From assembly GCA_963930645.1 (NCBI GenBank), contig OZ005653.1, positions 107,836,059 through 107,900,058 on the forward strand: a stretch of 64,000 bases of DNA, in the 5' to 3' direction. The notes under the pieces are model-generated. The model searched no databases. It worked only from the letters and a program-made list of their open reading frames with translations, and was not told where the DNA came from. Shown in pieces: positions 39,604 to 52,006 of this stretch; position 1 is the stretch's first letter, and every line of letters starts with the position of its first letter. The DNA is from Salticus scenicus. Its lineage: Eukaryota; Arthropoda; Arachnida; Araneae; Salticidae. The position numbers and the translations under genes were made by a program.

Positions 39604-42600
39604 CGTGTGTAAATAACGGCTAGGACTCATTTGAAAGATCTCCATGGAGAGTATTTTATCCAGACCTATTTCCCCAGTGCCAGAGCTGATAACACTGCTC
39701 TGTGTAAAAACCGGCCAAAAAAAAAACATTCCTGCAAATTCCTATATAAAAGACCTCCTGAACCTGAATATGACGCCCATTTTGATCCATCATCCACTGT
39801 TTCTTCTTTTCTTTCTTTCTTTATATTTTCTTTCTTTATATATATATTTTTTTCTTGGACACTCCCTATTTTTATCACTGTTCGTTAATTTTATGGCTAT
39901 GAATTTGGAGGGAAGAAAGGATTATTTTAGCTGTTGAATATCTTCTGAGGAACTATAGAGTGAAAAATTCTAAAACATGAATATTTGTAGTAATGGGGAG
40001 ATTTAGGGGTGGGTGTGCCACTGAAATTATAAATTGGATTTATTATATTATATTAATATGTTATTATTATTATTTATTATACTTTTTATACTTCTATTGT
40101 AAGTCCCAAATAATTCTTTTCGACCCTGTAAATTAAATTCATGATCATAAAATTTTCAAACAGTGATAAAAATTGAGGGAGGGGTGCCGTCCCGAGAACG
40201 GTGAGTGATTAGTAAAAATGAAGGTCATATTCGGATTCAGAAGAATGTTGTACAACATAAGAATCAGTAAAAATGGTATCAGGGTTCTTTATTTTTCTTT
40301 TCTTTTTATTTTTCTTTCTTTCATTTTTTTTTATTTTTATTTTTATTTTTATTTTTTTTTTTTTGCCGCGCAGTGTCATTGGTCTTAACACCTACATCAA
40401 CACATTCGCACTTAAATTTGAATATCACACTGCAATGCATCGCCAAAAGCAAAATAATTGAATGTAAAAAATAAAATTTTGGGATTTAAACGGAATTGTG
40501 CCACATAAATAATTTTTTTTTTCTTTCTTTCTTTCTTGTTTCTTTTTCTTTTCTTTTTTTTTTTGTTATTACTTCATACAAGTATTCTTTAAACTCAAAG
40601 ACGATAGATTTCCTATAAAATAGAAGTTGCTTTTATTTAAATATACACTTTTCCGTTTCTTAAATGGAAATTTCTTATACTTTGAAGATCCATTGAATGT
40701 TCTCTATTGATAGATTTATTCTATTTTAGATCTGTTTTAACTTCAAAAAGAAAAGTGTCATCCAGTTTCTTTCATACAATGACAATTGAAATTCTTTGAA
40801 TGGTATTCTGTTTTCTAAAAATATAGTGGGGTATGCACATACTGGAAAGTTCTACTTTAAAATTGAGGTTTAATAGAACTAATGCGTAATATAGCCTAAT
40901 ATTCAATGAAAGTCATGGCCAATAATTCAGAATATAGATACATTAACTTTTATGGGGTATAGAATAGATTTTGTATAAATGTAAATAATAATTAATATGC
41001 ATACTATAAGTAATATATATAAATATCACATTTAAAGTTAATTTTGTGGTGAATAAATATAAGGAAAAGGGCAGATAATACAAAAACAGAAAATACAGCA
41101 TATGTTGTAATATGTTAGATATTAGAATTGTATTTTAATATGTGTCAATATTAAAAGAATATTAATATATGTAAATATATACATGTATTTATATATCTAT
41201 ATATCTCTCTCTACATATATATGTAGATATAATAGATTTCAAATTTATGTGTACCATTATGTATAAATTTTTACTCATATGGTTCTACAAATCCTTTTGT
41301 GAAAAACATTGATATGTTTTAATAACATATCACATACTTATTTAATTTAAACTAACTGTGTATAATTTACATTCTTTATTCAAGTAATTCTATTTTTTAT
41401 CTTACTTCGTATATAAAGCTGAAAATGTTCTACGCAATTCCTTTATATAATGCACTTCCTAAATTATTCAAAATAATATTTATCGAAACATTTGAAGGAA
41501 ATACACATTGCGTAATGCATTAAAATAAGATTAACAGCTATCTTAAACATAAAAGAAGCTGCAGTATGAGAGTCATAAGTAAGTGATTGAATGAAGATGA
41601 TGGTCACTAAATTTTTCGTGAATCTTCTCAAATCAATAGAACTACGAACATTTATATATAGTTTCTTCTTTCAAAGTGCTTGGTGCCACTTTATTTTAAG
41701 ACTTAATAAGCTCATTTTTTTGGCATCGGGAAATGCGTAAAATATAAATAATATTTTAGTTACAACATTTTGCCTAAAAAGGATTAAAAAATTGATTGCA
41801 CTTAACACTATTCAAAATATAGTACTGACCTCACTGTACCAGCAAACAGAACAATTTAAACCAAAGCCATTAAAAATTCGTTTAATGTTCTACACGACAG
41901 TGTAAGTCATCCTACACATAAATACTTTTTAGATAATTTGAAACCGATATAATTTAAAATTCTGGATACAAAAATGGTGTTGTAAACGCATGGTATGTTA
42001 AAACAACCTTACCTGTACAGGTATTCATCAGAAGTACATACTTCGAACTGTCGAGAAATTTTAAATGAAGCAAGTAACGATAATTTGCTGAGAAAATATC
42101 CCAAAAATCTATTATTGTAAAAATCAGAAAATCTTAAATTTATATGACACCCACGTTCCTAAGTTATAATTATTATTTTCCAAACCATTTTTTTAAATCA
42201 AAACGTAGTTTTTAACAATGACTTACGATTTTACTTATCTTACCCTTAAGGTAAAGAAAGTATTTTTTTTGGGGTCAAATTTTCAAAATTGATTTTTTCT
42301 TATATTTACACGCTTTGAGGTCCCCTGAATCTGAAAATGATGCTTTTAGCAGTTGGCATCTCTCTCTCTCTCTCTCTGTGTGTGTGTATCTGTTATCAGC
42401 ATATCTCAAGAATAAATAGCAGCAGAAAGCCCAATTTTTGTATTCTAAATGTGCATTAAATAGGGATGTTACATTAATCTTTTCGTTAAGATGAAGCAGA
42501 TGGTTCGAGTACAGGGACACTCAAGCGTATTCAAATACATTATGTCTATGGAGGAAATTGAAGGTAAGTAAAATTTAACATCTATAGACTGCACTAAACC

Positions 42601-42860
42601 AAATGAAATGAATATGTATTTTTTATATGCGTAAAAGCATCTCATGCAGAATATGGCATGGGAATCATTCACTGTTCATTTACAGTGCTAAACAAATAAC
42701 TAGATTATAGTGCGACAATACCTGAAAATTGATGGAAGTACATTTCAGGTTGTGCGGTGTATTATTATTATTATTATAAGATTATATTTAGGTGCACGAT
42801 GTGGTTTGTACATAATCTTCAACAGGAATACAGGGCTGCAAATATTTGAGCAATAACATT
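39181..42860. other. Gene-free AT-rich DNA
   Basis: T-runs (39267-39295, 39566-39591), CTTT-type microsatellites (39800-39850, 40300-40360, 40515-40560) and a (CT)n(GT)n tract at 42360-42390. At about 42500-42690 there is a weak relative of the 172-bp satellite (ACAGGGACACTCAAG). No gene is supported. Confidence 0.5.
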
Positions 42861-42867
42861 CTTTTTA

Positions 42868-44110
42868 TTGCCGAAACGTCAGTGGAGGCCCTCTGTTGAG
42901 ACTCAAAACGGTTTTGGGCTGTGTCTGTCTATCTGTCTGTCTGTTTGTCTGTCGCGCGATAGCGGCCGCAAAAATAGCGCTATTGACTTGAAATTTGGTA
43001 CACGTGTTCATGAGCCCCACGAAATCAGCTGTATAGTTTTTGGTATGTACTTCTTTGTAGTTCGTATACAGGGACACGCCAAAGTTTTTCTTATCATTAC
43101 GGCCTATGGGAGGAATTTGTATGTATCGCGATAGCGGCCGCAAAAATAGCGCTATTGACTTGAAATTCGGTACACGTGTTCAGGAGCCCCACGAAATCAG
43201 CTGTATAGTTTTTGGTATCTACTCCATTTGTAATTCGTGTACAGGGATAACGCCAAAGTTTTTCTTATCATTACGGCCTATGGGAGGAATTTGTATGTAC
43301 CGCGATAGCAGCGACAAAAATCACGCTTTCGACTTGCAATTTGGTACACATGTTCATCAGCCCAACGGAATCAGCTGTATAGTTTTAGGTATGTATTCCA
43401 TTTGTAGTTCGTGTACAGGGACACGCCAAAGATTTTCTATCATTACGGCCTATGGGAAGAATCTGTATGTACCGCGATAGCCGCCGCAAAAATCAAGCTA
43501 TTGACTTCAATTTTTGCCGAAACGTCAGTGGAGGCCCTCTGTTGAGACTCAAAAGGATTTTGGGTTCCGTCGGTCCGTCCGTCCGTCTGTCTGTCTGTCT
43601 GTCTGTCTGTCGTGCGATAGCGGCCGTAAAAACCACGCTATTGACTTGAAACTTTGTACACATGTTCATGATCCCCACGAAATTAGCTGTATAGTTTTGG
43701 GTGTGCATTCCATTTGTAGTTCGTGTACAGGGACACGCCAAAGATTTTCTATCATTACGGCCTATGTGAAGAATTTGTATGTACCGCGATAGCGGCCCCA
43801 AAAATAACGCTATAGACTTGCAATTTGGTACACATATTCACGAGCCCAACGGAATTAGCTGTATAGTGTTAGGTGTGTATTCCCTTTGTTGTTCGTGTAC
43901 AGGGACACGCCAAAATTTTTCTTATCCTTACGGCCTATGGGAAGAATTTGTATGTACCGCAATAGCGGCCGCAAAAATCCTTCGATTGACTTGCAAATTG
44001 GCGCACACATTCCACCTTTCCATATAAGTAGCTGTATAATTTTCATTGCTATATTTTTTATAAACTGTGTACAGGGACACGCCAAAATTCTTAACATTAC
44101 GGCGTAAGGG
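42868..44110 (+). repeat. 172-bp satellite array with two TCTG-tract headers
   Basis: Two composite blocks start with GCCGAAACGTCAGTGGAGG and CTCTGTTGAGACTC, then a TCTGTCTG run (42870 and 43516). Each is followed by three units of 170-175 bp (anchors ACAGGGACACGCC near 43069, 43241, 43416; 43727, 43900, 44070). Units share CGATAGCGGCCGCAAAAAT, TTGACTTGMAATTTGGTACA, GAAATCAGCTGTATAG and ACGGCCTATGGGA. The long frames in this region are satellite read-through. Confidence 0.88.
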
Positions 44111-44962
44111 GTGAACTTCGTTTAAACGCATTTTAATATCATTACTTTGCAATGAAGAAAATGAAACTAGAGTACGTGAGTAAGATGCTTAAACTTATGT
44201 TGCTTGAAGAAAATATGTGCTCTTAAGCTTTCTAATTAATGTACAGGACCTTACAAAAGTGTTCTGACAATGTCACTTAGTCATCCAAATGATGTTAAAT
44301 TTGGAACAATTATTAATTTTAAACGCAAAATACGCTGAATAATTTTTTACTGGTGTATACAATGTTTATGGTTCGTTTACAAAGACACACGAAATAATTT
44401 CGTAACATTAGAGCCTATGGACGAATTTTTAATTTAAGCGCGCACTTTAATGCGTTTATGCTGAATTGAACTTAATAAAGTTAACATATATTATAAAGAT
44501 GCTTAAAGTCATGTTTACTCTTAAAAAAGGTTATGTATAGACTAAATAATTTATGGGACCACACAAAATAATTCCGAGTATGTACTGTAATCATCCAAAT
44601 GATGTCAAATTAGTTTGAAAGATTAATGAGTTATTAATTAGATTTATTCTTATTATTGGCGTTTATAATGACTGTGGCTACTTTTCCGGGATACATAAAG
44701 GAATTTCGTACTTTTATGGTGTATAGTTGGTATTTATTATAAGTGTATTTTAACATGGTTACACCCCATAAAATATAATGAAATTTTATTAGAATTTTAA
44801 AAACCTGTTTTCATGTTGAATATTGTGGGCATAGAATTGATAATTAGTTTAAAGGTTACGCAAAATATTTCCGATATGCTATGTAATTTTTTTTGTATGA
44901 AATTCGGTATTTATGAATTTCCGGGAAATAATACAAGACCGTCGTTTAATAAGAATGCATAT
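44111..44962. other. Decayed continuation of satellite, otherwise nothing
   Basis: Faint relatives of the 172-bp unit (for example GTTCGTTTACAAAGACACACG near 44372), losing similarity to the right. No gene. Confidence 0.4.
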
Positions 44963-45590
44963 TGTTGCGTACTTGGGGGTTTGGAAGTTGTCCGAGAATG
45001 AAAGGCGAAACTTGCAAAAATTCAGTGATTTATTCACAGAAAATTCCAGAAGAATACAGGTCTATAAACCAAGTATCAGCTTCAATTCAAGCAGTAAACA
45101 TAGCTTAAACAACAACCGTTAACAGCAAAACAACAGTACAAACTGTTTAGCAATAACACATAAAGCAAGTCTCATTCAAAGAGGCTCAAAGCAAAGCAAG
45201 CATTTGACGAAACAGACACAGATCTGAGATTGGAAGCCTTGGCTAAAAAAATGCTCCTTTTATACTATTCTATCGAACACAGACTGTTCTGGAAAATTAT
45301 CGTATCTCATCAGCCAATGAGATTAGAGCTTCCATATTTGGTATATCCCTAATAAGGATTTTCTCGCCAAGGTCGCCAAAAAATCGCAAAGGAGGGAAAC
45401 TGTCGCCAAATTTGGCGCCAAATCCATTTCTTCCCTTATTGGAGCTTTTCAATTCGTTTTTAAAGGAAAATTAGGCTATTTTAACGCTAAAACGACTAGA
45501 AATGCACAAAATTAGCATTTTATCGACTTACTAAGCCTCTTTGAAAAAATTTATACAAAAATAAATGCAATTATTTACAATTCCGTAACA
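44963..45590 (-). mobile_element. Solo LTR (minus strand)
   Basis: 628 bp; on the minus strand it begins TGTTACGGAATTG and ends GTACGCAACA, the TG...CA form. In the right order it holds a TATAAAAGG promoter box (minus strand, about 45250-45265) and an AATAAA signal followed by the end of the LTR (about 45030). No internal retrotransposon or second LTR is nearby. I could not find a clean target duplication. Confidence 0.65.
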
Positions 45591-45809
45591 CTTTATATGA
45601 TATACAAATAGGTATAGAAAGAGAGATACAGCCCCCCCTCAGGAATGTATCTGATTATGGTAATAAGTCGATCGAATCAACATATAATATTATATAACTA
45701 GCTGGCTTCGCCCGCTAGCGGGTCAGTATTTTCAAAGGAATCACTAAAATTAATCAATCACTAACAGTAATTTTTAGTGTTAAGAAAAGAAATTAAAAAA
45801 AAAAATCAT

Positions 45810-46860
45810 TTCTGATTGGGTAAAAAGTCGGCCCGGGTCCCCACTGCCTTCGGCAGCGCAGTCCCGTGCGCGCTACGCGCGCACAGCTTAAGGGATACAC
45901 GCGCTGCGCGCGCGTATACCTTCCCTGACCTTTCGTGCCCCCTAAAAAAATCATTTCTGATCGGGTAAAAACTCGCACCGGGCCTTCGGCAGCGCAGACC
46001 CATGCGCGCGCACGTGTGAAGGTATACGTGCGCTGCGCGCACATATTCCTTCTGAAGTCATATTTTTATTCTTAAGAAAAGAAAACTAACAGTAACAGAA
46101 ACAAAAAGTAACTTTTAGTGTTAAGAAAAGAAATTAAAAAAAAATCATTTCTGATTGGGTAAAAAGTCGGCCCGGGTCTCCACTGCCTTCGGCAGCGAAG
46201 TCCCGTGCGCGCTGCGCGCGCGTATACCTTCCCTGACCTTTCGTGCCCCCTAAAAAAATCATTTCTGATCGGGTAAAAACTCGCACCGGGTCCCCACTGC
46301 CTTCGGCAGCGCAGACCCATGCGCGCGCACGTATGAAGGTATACGTGCGCTGCGCGCACATATTCCTCCTGAAGTCATATTTTTATTCTTAAGAAAAGAA
46401 AATTTAAAAAATCATTTCTCATCGGGTACAAAGTCGGACCGGGTCCCCACTGCCTTCGGCAGCGCAGTCACGTGCGCGCTGCGCACGCACAAGTTCACGG
46501 ATACACGCGCTGCGCTCGCGTATTCCTTCCCTGACCCTTCGTGCCCCCTAAAAAAAAATCATTTCTGATCGTGCAAAAACTCGCACCGGGTCCCCACTGC
46601 CTTCGGCAGCGCAGTACCGTGCGCGCTGCGCGCACGACTGAAGGGATACACGCGATGCGCGCGCGTATTCCTTCCCTGACCCTTTGTGCCCCCTAAAAAA
46701 AATCATTTCTGATCGTGTAAAAACTCGCACCGGGTCCCCACTGCCTTCGGCAGAGCAGTCGCGTGCGCGCTGCGCGCGCACAAGTTAAGGGATACGCGCG
46801 CGGTGCACGCCTATTTCTTCTCCACCCTTTCAGGCCCTCTTAATTAACCTGCGTATACCA
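45810..46860 (-). repeat. GC-rich ~150-bp tandem repeats in Helitron-like element
   Basis: About six units with CCCCACTGCCTTCGGCAG, a GCGCGCTGCGCGCGC-like palindrome and TGATCGGGTAAAAACTCGCA. Minus-strand reading frames here are repeat read-through. Confidence 0.8.
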
Positions 46861-46879
46861 ATTTTGAACGATCTAACTC

Positions 46880-48010
46880 ATTTGGCTGAGATGCAAAAGA
46901 AAATTTAATCAGGACATCTCAAAACGTGTAAATCTGGTGAAAACTTTCGATAATTTAAATGAACTTTAAAATATCTTTCGAATGATGTATTAAAAATAAT
47001 TTAATCATAATTAGAAATTGAAATATTGAAATTTGAAAATATTACAGCGCCATCTGTCGGTAGAAATTTCTGTATTCCACTGTTCCATTCCAATTCAAAA
47101 ACGCTTTCTAATGATGTATTACTTATGAAATTATTTTAATTAGTAGCTGAGATACAAAGAAAACTAATTCAGGACACCTCAAAACGTGTAAATCTGGTGA
47201 AAACTTTCGATAATATAAAAGAACTTTAAAATATCTTTCGAATGATGTATTAAAAAGAATTTAATTAGAATTAGAAAATGAAATATTGAAATTTGAAAAT
47301 AATACAGCACCATAAGAGAAAACTGATTCAGGACACCTCAAAACGTGTAAATCTCGTGAAAACTTTCGATAATTTAAAAGAACTTTAAAATATCTTTCGA
47401 GTGATGCATTAAAAATAACTTAATTAGAATTAGAAATTGAAATATTGAAATTTGAAAAAATTACAGCGCCATCTGGCGGTAGAAATTTCTGTATTCCGCT
47501 GTTCGATTCCAAATCAAAAAAGCTTTCTAATGATGTATTACTTATGAAATTATTATAATTAGTATCTGAGATACAAAAGAAAACTCATTCGGGAAACCTC
47601 AAAACGTGTAAATCTGGTGAAAACTTTCGATAATATAAAAGAACTTTAAAATATCTTTCGAATTAAGTATTAAAAATAATTTAATCATAATTAGAAATTG
47701 TAATATTGAAATTTGAAAATATTACAACGCCATAAAAGAAAACTGATTCAGGACACCTCAAAACGTGTAATTCTGGTGAAAACTTTCGATAATTTAAAAG
47801 AACTTTAAAATATCTTTCGAATGATGTATTAAAAATAATTGAATCATAATTAGAAATTGAAATATTGAAATTTGAAAATATTACAGCGCCATGAAAGAAC
47901 ACTGATTCAGGAGACCTCAAAACGCGTAAATCTGTTGAAAACTTTGAATTATGTAAAAGAACTTTAAAATATCTTTCGTATGATGTATAAAAAATAAATC
48001 AATCGTAATT
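46880..48010 (-). repeat. Helitron-internal tandem repeats, second locus
   Basis: Four to five diverged units with GACACCTCAAAACGTGTAAATC, AATATCTTTCGAATGATG and ACAGCGCCAT. Some units lack the CGCCATCTGGCGG half by deletion. Confidence 0.8.
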
Positions 48011-48839
48011 AGAAATTGAAATACGCGTATTAAAATATTGCAAAAATGTCCGGCGTGTGAAGATAAAATTTAATTTGCAATTAAAATGTAAATCTTTTGT
48101 TTATTGACGGAAATGGATGAAATTTGAAATGCAAGTTTGTTTTGTGGTGTAAATATTATATACTAAATAAAATGTGTAAAATTTTAAAAATTGAAGAAAA
48201 TAGAAAATTGTAATTTTTAATCGCACTACGAATCAGGTGACCTTAATGAATACCAGCTGTGTTTCCGTTGAAGACAGCTGGAGACTTAACGTCTGCAAAG
48301 ATAACATTTTTGTGATTCGTTGCCAACATTTTTTTATAGTTTAGTTAATTTTAAAATATCTAATTGTCCGATCGATAAGCCGTTTAAACCATCGGATTGA
48401 GAAAAAAAAGCCCTTTCCAATGGTATCTTGTTTGTAACGATACGACTGATATTTCTAATTTATTTTCCACTTTTTCCGTAAAAATGTCGCTTTTTAAGCA
48501 TTTAATCATGAATTCTGGGTCATTTTTCGATAGACGATGGTCGACGTTTTAATTAATATCTCCGCTAATTAGGGTCGCATCGTTTAGCAAATTAGATAAC
48601 CCAGATCTGCGATAAATTCTCTGTCCGACGGTACCTGTTCGAAGTCCGTGCGACCATTAGCGGCGGAGCCTTATCCGTTTCAAGCCGTTTCTCACAGACA
48701 GACACACAGACACACACACAGACACACGCGTACAGATTTTAATAATATAGGAGATAAGAAATAAATAAAAATGACCTATTGAAAAATGTCTGATGCAAAT
48801 AAGACGTTGAGGCTCCTGATCTGCAGATCCACTAGTTGT

Positions 48840-49480
48840 TAGTGGATGTGCTTTACTGTGATATCTTATCTTGTCCAGGAGAGCTGCTCAGGAATGGAAA
48901 TGAATTCCTCACAGATAAAAGGTGTTTTAAGCTAAATATTCATCGCTTGTTTTTTGTATATTTACACGTTTAGAGGCTTCCTGTTTACCGAAGTCAAGTT
49001 TTTAAAAGTTTGATCTTTTTTTTGTGCCTCTTAGAGTAACTTAAAAAAAGGAATAATTTCAGGAGATATAAAAGTTGCATTTTCAAAGTAATATAAGTTT
49101 GTTACTAGAAAAGTTTGATCAAGACTTGTAAGTTTCAATGGATGTTGCATATGAAAATTGTCTGAATAATTTTAAATGAACGTTTAATTTTAATAACAGA
49201 TTTAAATTATACATAAATATAGATGCAGTAATGAAACGGGGGGGGGATGAGGGGGCGATGGCCCCCCCTCATACAGAATTAATAATCACATAAAAATCTT
49301 TCAAAGCCTAATTTGAATTGTTTTAGCATAGGTTTACATAACAGTACTCGTTATGTTACCTCTTAATATCCAAATTGTATTTATTGTATTAAATTTCAGA
49401 GTAAGAGAAAGTCGTGTGAGTGACACACCGGATTATTATTCTCATTTTAACAGCAGCTTACACGAATGCAGTCATAGTCA
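48840..49480 (+). repeat. Unnamed dispersed repeat, copy A
   Basis: Shares with the copies at about 55.96-56.53 kb (inverted) and 59.90-60.36 kb the segments CTAAATATTCATCGCTTG (A and inverted copy), TACCGAAGTCAAGTTTTT (A and C) and AAGAGAAAGTCGTGTGAGTG near the end. No coding capacity; the class is unknown. Confidence 0.6.
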
Positions 49481-49909
49481 CATTTTATAGATAATTTAAG
49501 AATGTTTAAAAGTGTGTGTATAAAGAGACGTCATTAGATAACTTTCTGGCCTTATTTAAAGCACAGCAGCAATACATTTACTTTGACAAATGAATTGAAA
49601 TAAAACTTACGGAATGCAGTGAAAGTTTAAAAACTCCACATTTTATCACGTTCTGTAAATATAATATATGTATATTTTATTGAATGTATTGCATATCCTA
49701 CTATTATGATTATTTTTCTCTTCTGAAAAATGCTTTTTCTGAAAGGAAAAAAAAAATAAAGAAAGAAGAAGAAGAAGAAGAAGAAGAAGAAAAAGAAGAA
49801 AATCTTTGATTTCATATATTTGTTTGTTTGTTTAAAAATTTGACCTTATTAAATAAGCTGAAAAAATTTAATTTGCATTTACCTGTTACGCCTGCTATCA
49901 TATACATAC

Positions 49910-49956
<47 letters not shown>

Positions 49957-51410
49957 AAGAAATTAAATGCATGTATCAATATTTATCTTTTATTTTTTAA
50001 TAGATGGATTAAACTTGTTCAAGTTCTAGATTTTTTAGTGATTCATAATCTAAAATAACAAAATATTTTCCCTCAATTTTTTTTTTTTTTTTTTTTTTTT
50101 TTAAATAGAATAAGAAATCATTTCTCTTCTTTAAAGCGATATTTGAAATCAATATTCTTTAAAAACCGACTATAAATATGAAAATTTCTTTTGAATTACA
50201 GTTCTTTAAATATTTTCCTATAAATAAATATCTTTAAAAGAAGAATTTTCTCAATATAAAATGTTTCTTAAATAGTTTTTAATATAATTTTTCAATATGA
50301 AATATTCAAATGAAATTATATAAAAGTACTCGAAAAAATTGTTTATGCAAAAAATTATTCTTTAATAAGATTTCCTTCAAATCATTTTTTATCGGAATCT
50401 GTTAAATTTGACGTATAATTTAATTTAACACACTAAAACAAATAAAACATATATTCTGTACACTAAGTCAAAAATCCCAAATATTTGGGGTATCAGAAAC
50501 AAAGTGACTAAAAGTCACAAAGTTAAAGTGTCATGAAAAGTCATCATTGAGATCCTCAAGGAATAAACACTGTCTAAAGAAATGGCAGTTCTTGGAGCGT
50601 TATTGACTTGTCGACAAGCGAATTACAGAAGTTGATCTGTAACTAATTCCCTCAGGCTTACAAACTCATACAATGTAAAAAAAAAAAAAAAGTCGAGTGA
50701 TATAATATATTTATAAACAACATATATATTAGTCTTTGAAATAATTGTAAAAAACTTTTTTTCATAAAGTTTCTTATAAAATTCTATTTAAAATGTATTT
50801 TGTATTTTCTTCCCCTTGTAACTCATAAATTTATAATAAGAAATATTTAGCAAAGGAAAATAAATCCATATTTTTAGATAAGCTAAAGCTAATTACCAAA
50901 TTTATTTCATTTAAAACTATTTTACGTGAACATGAACGCATTTTATATAAAAATATTTTGTACAATTAAGAATAATTCAATAAATGATTGAATCATTAAT
51001 TTTAAATTAGGTTTCTAAGTACTGATTTGTTATTTTACGTAAAGATTTTAACTTTCTTTTACGATATCAAAAGTACATTGTTTACATTATATAGTTTAAA
51101 AAAATATTTAAAAAAGTTGTTTGCCTTAGAAACAATATAACGATAACAATCTTAAAAAATTTACTTGTAAGATATATTTACGATGAGTAACATTCAAAAA
51201 AAAAAAAAAAAAAAAGTCAAAGCAGTCTTTGGGGACTGTCGATAGAAGTGAAAACTAAGTAACTTGTGAATTGTATCGTCGAGATATTAGATTATTATTT
51301 TCGAATTATTTTTGGTTTGTAAAGAAGTGTTTATGATCTGTATTTTATGATTCGGCACAATATTTGCAGCTACCCATATTTAAAATAACGAAGCCTTATA
51401 TTAGGTAAAA
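49481..51410. other. Gene-free AT-rich DNA
   Basis: GAA and CTT microsatellites (49748-49800), an A-run near 49917-49953 and a T-run near 50079-50102. No gene. Confidence 0.5.
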
Positions 51411-51414
51411 ATAT

Positions 51415-51775
51415 TGATTACTTATGAAATTATTTTAATTAGTAGCTGAGATAGAAAAGAAAACCGATTCAGGGCACCTCAAAACGTGTAAATCAGGTGA
51501 AATCTCGAATTCCACTTTCGATAATGTAAAAGAACTTTAAAATATCTTTCGAATAATGTATTAAAAATAATTTATTCATAATTAGAAATTGAAATTTTGA
51601 AATTTTAAAATATTACAGCGCCATCTGACGGTAGAAATTTCTGTAAGCTACTGTTTGATTCCAACTCAACAAAGCTTTCAAATGATGTATTACTTATGAA
51701 ATTATTTTAATTAGTAGCTGAGATACAAAAGAAAACCCAGCTGAAATCTCGAATTCCACTTTCGATAATATACAT
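51415..51775 (-). repeat. Fragment of Helitron-internal repeat
   Basis: One full unit plus a partial unit of the repeat found at 5.3-6.0 and 46.9-48.0 kb (GCGCCATCTGACGG, AAAACGTGTAAATC), without Helitron ends. Confidence 0.75.
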
Positions 51776-51784
51776 TGGTAAAAA

Positions 51785-51973
51785 ATATGTTTCTACTCAT
51801 GGAAAGCCTTTGCTGACGATGACGCGAGTTTCATGATTTTTCTTCACACAAAAGTGCTCAATACGCCTAAAGAAATTTTCACTTCAAATGGATAACCTTC
51901 GCTGACGATGACGCGAGTTTCATGATTTTTGTTCACCCAAAATTGCTCAACGCGCCTAAAGAAGTTTTCACTT

Positions 51974-51976
<3 letters not shown>
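51785..51976. repeat. ~95-bp direct repeat
   Basis: Two copies carrying GCTGACGATGACGCGAGTTT and CGCCTAAAGAAATTTTCACT, ending at an A-run of about 28 bases. Confidence 0.7.

Positions 51977-52006
<30 letters not shown>

Larger units (their letters stand above)
45698..48754 (-). mobile_element. Non-autonomous Helitron-like element (inverse of 4142-6915 family)
   Basis: On the minus strand it starts A|TCTCCTATATTATT with a GTGTCTG tract and ends in the palindromic GC-rich hairpin CCCGCTAGCGGG-type sequence plus CTAG|T (45698-45701). Internally it matches the left element: AAAAAGTGGAAAATAAATTAGAAATAT (in two pieces) near 48.4-48.5 kb, the CGCCATCTG repeats at 46.9-48.0 kb and GC-rich CTGCCTTCGGCAG units at 45.8-46.8 kb. 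No replication protein is encoded. Confidence 0.7.

Noticed and set aside
39631..39937. Overlapping frames of 85-97 codons
   Set aside because: Both depend on CTTT-type microsatellite sequence and show no conserved residues.
43106..43801. Long open frames on both strands in the 42.9-44.1 kb region
   Set aside because: They are read-through of 172-bp satellite units and TCTG tracts; the unit length is not a multiple of three and frames shift between units.
45793..46781. Arg/Ala-rich minus-strand frames
   Set aside because: They follow the GC-rich tandem repeats of the Helitron-like element, in several frames at once, with no domain.
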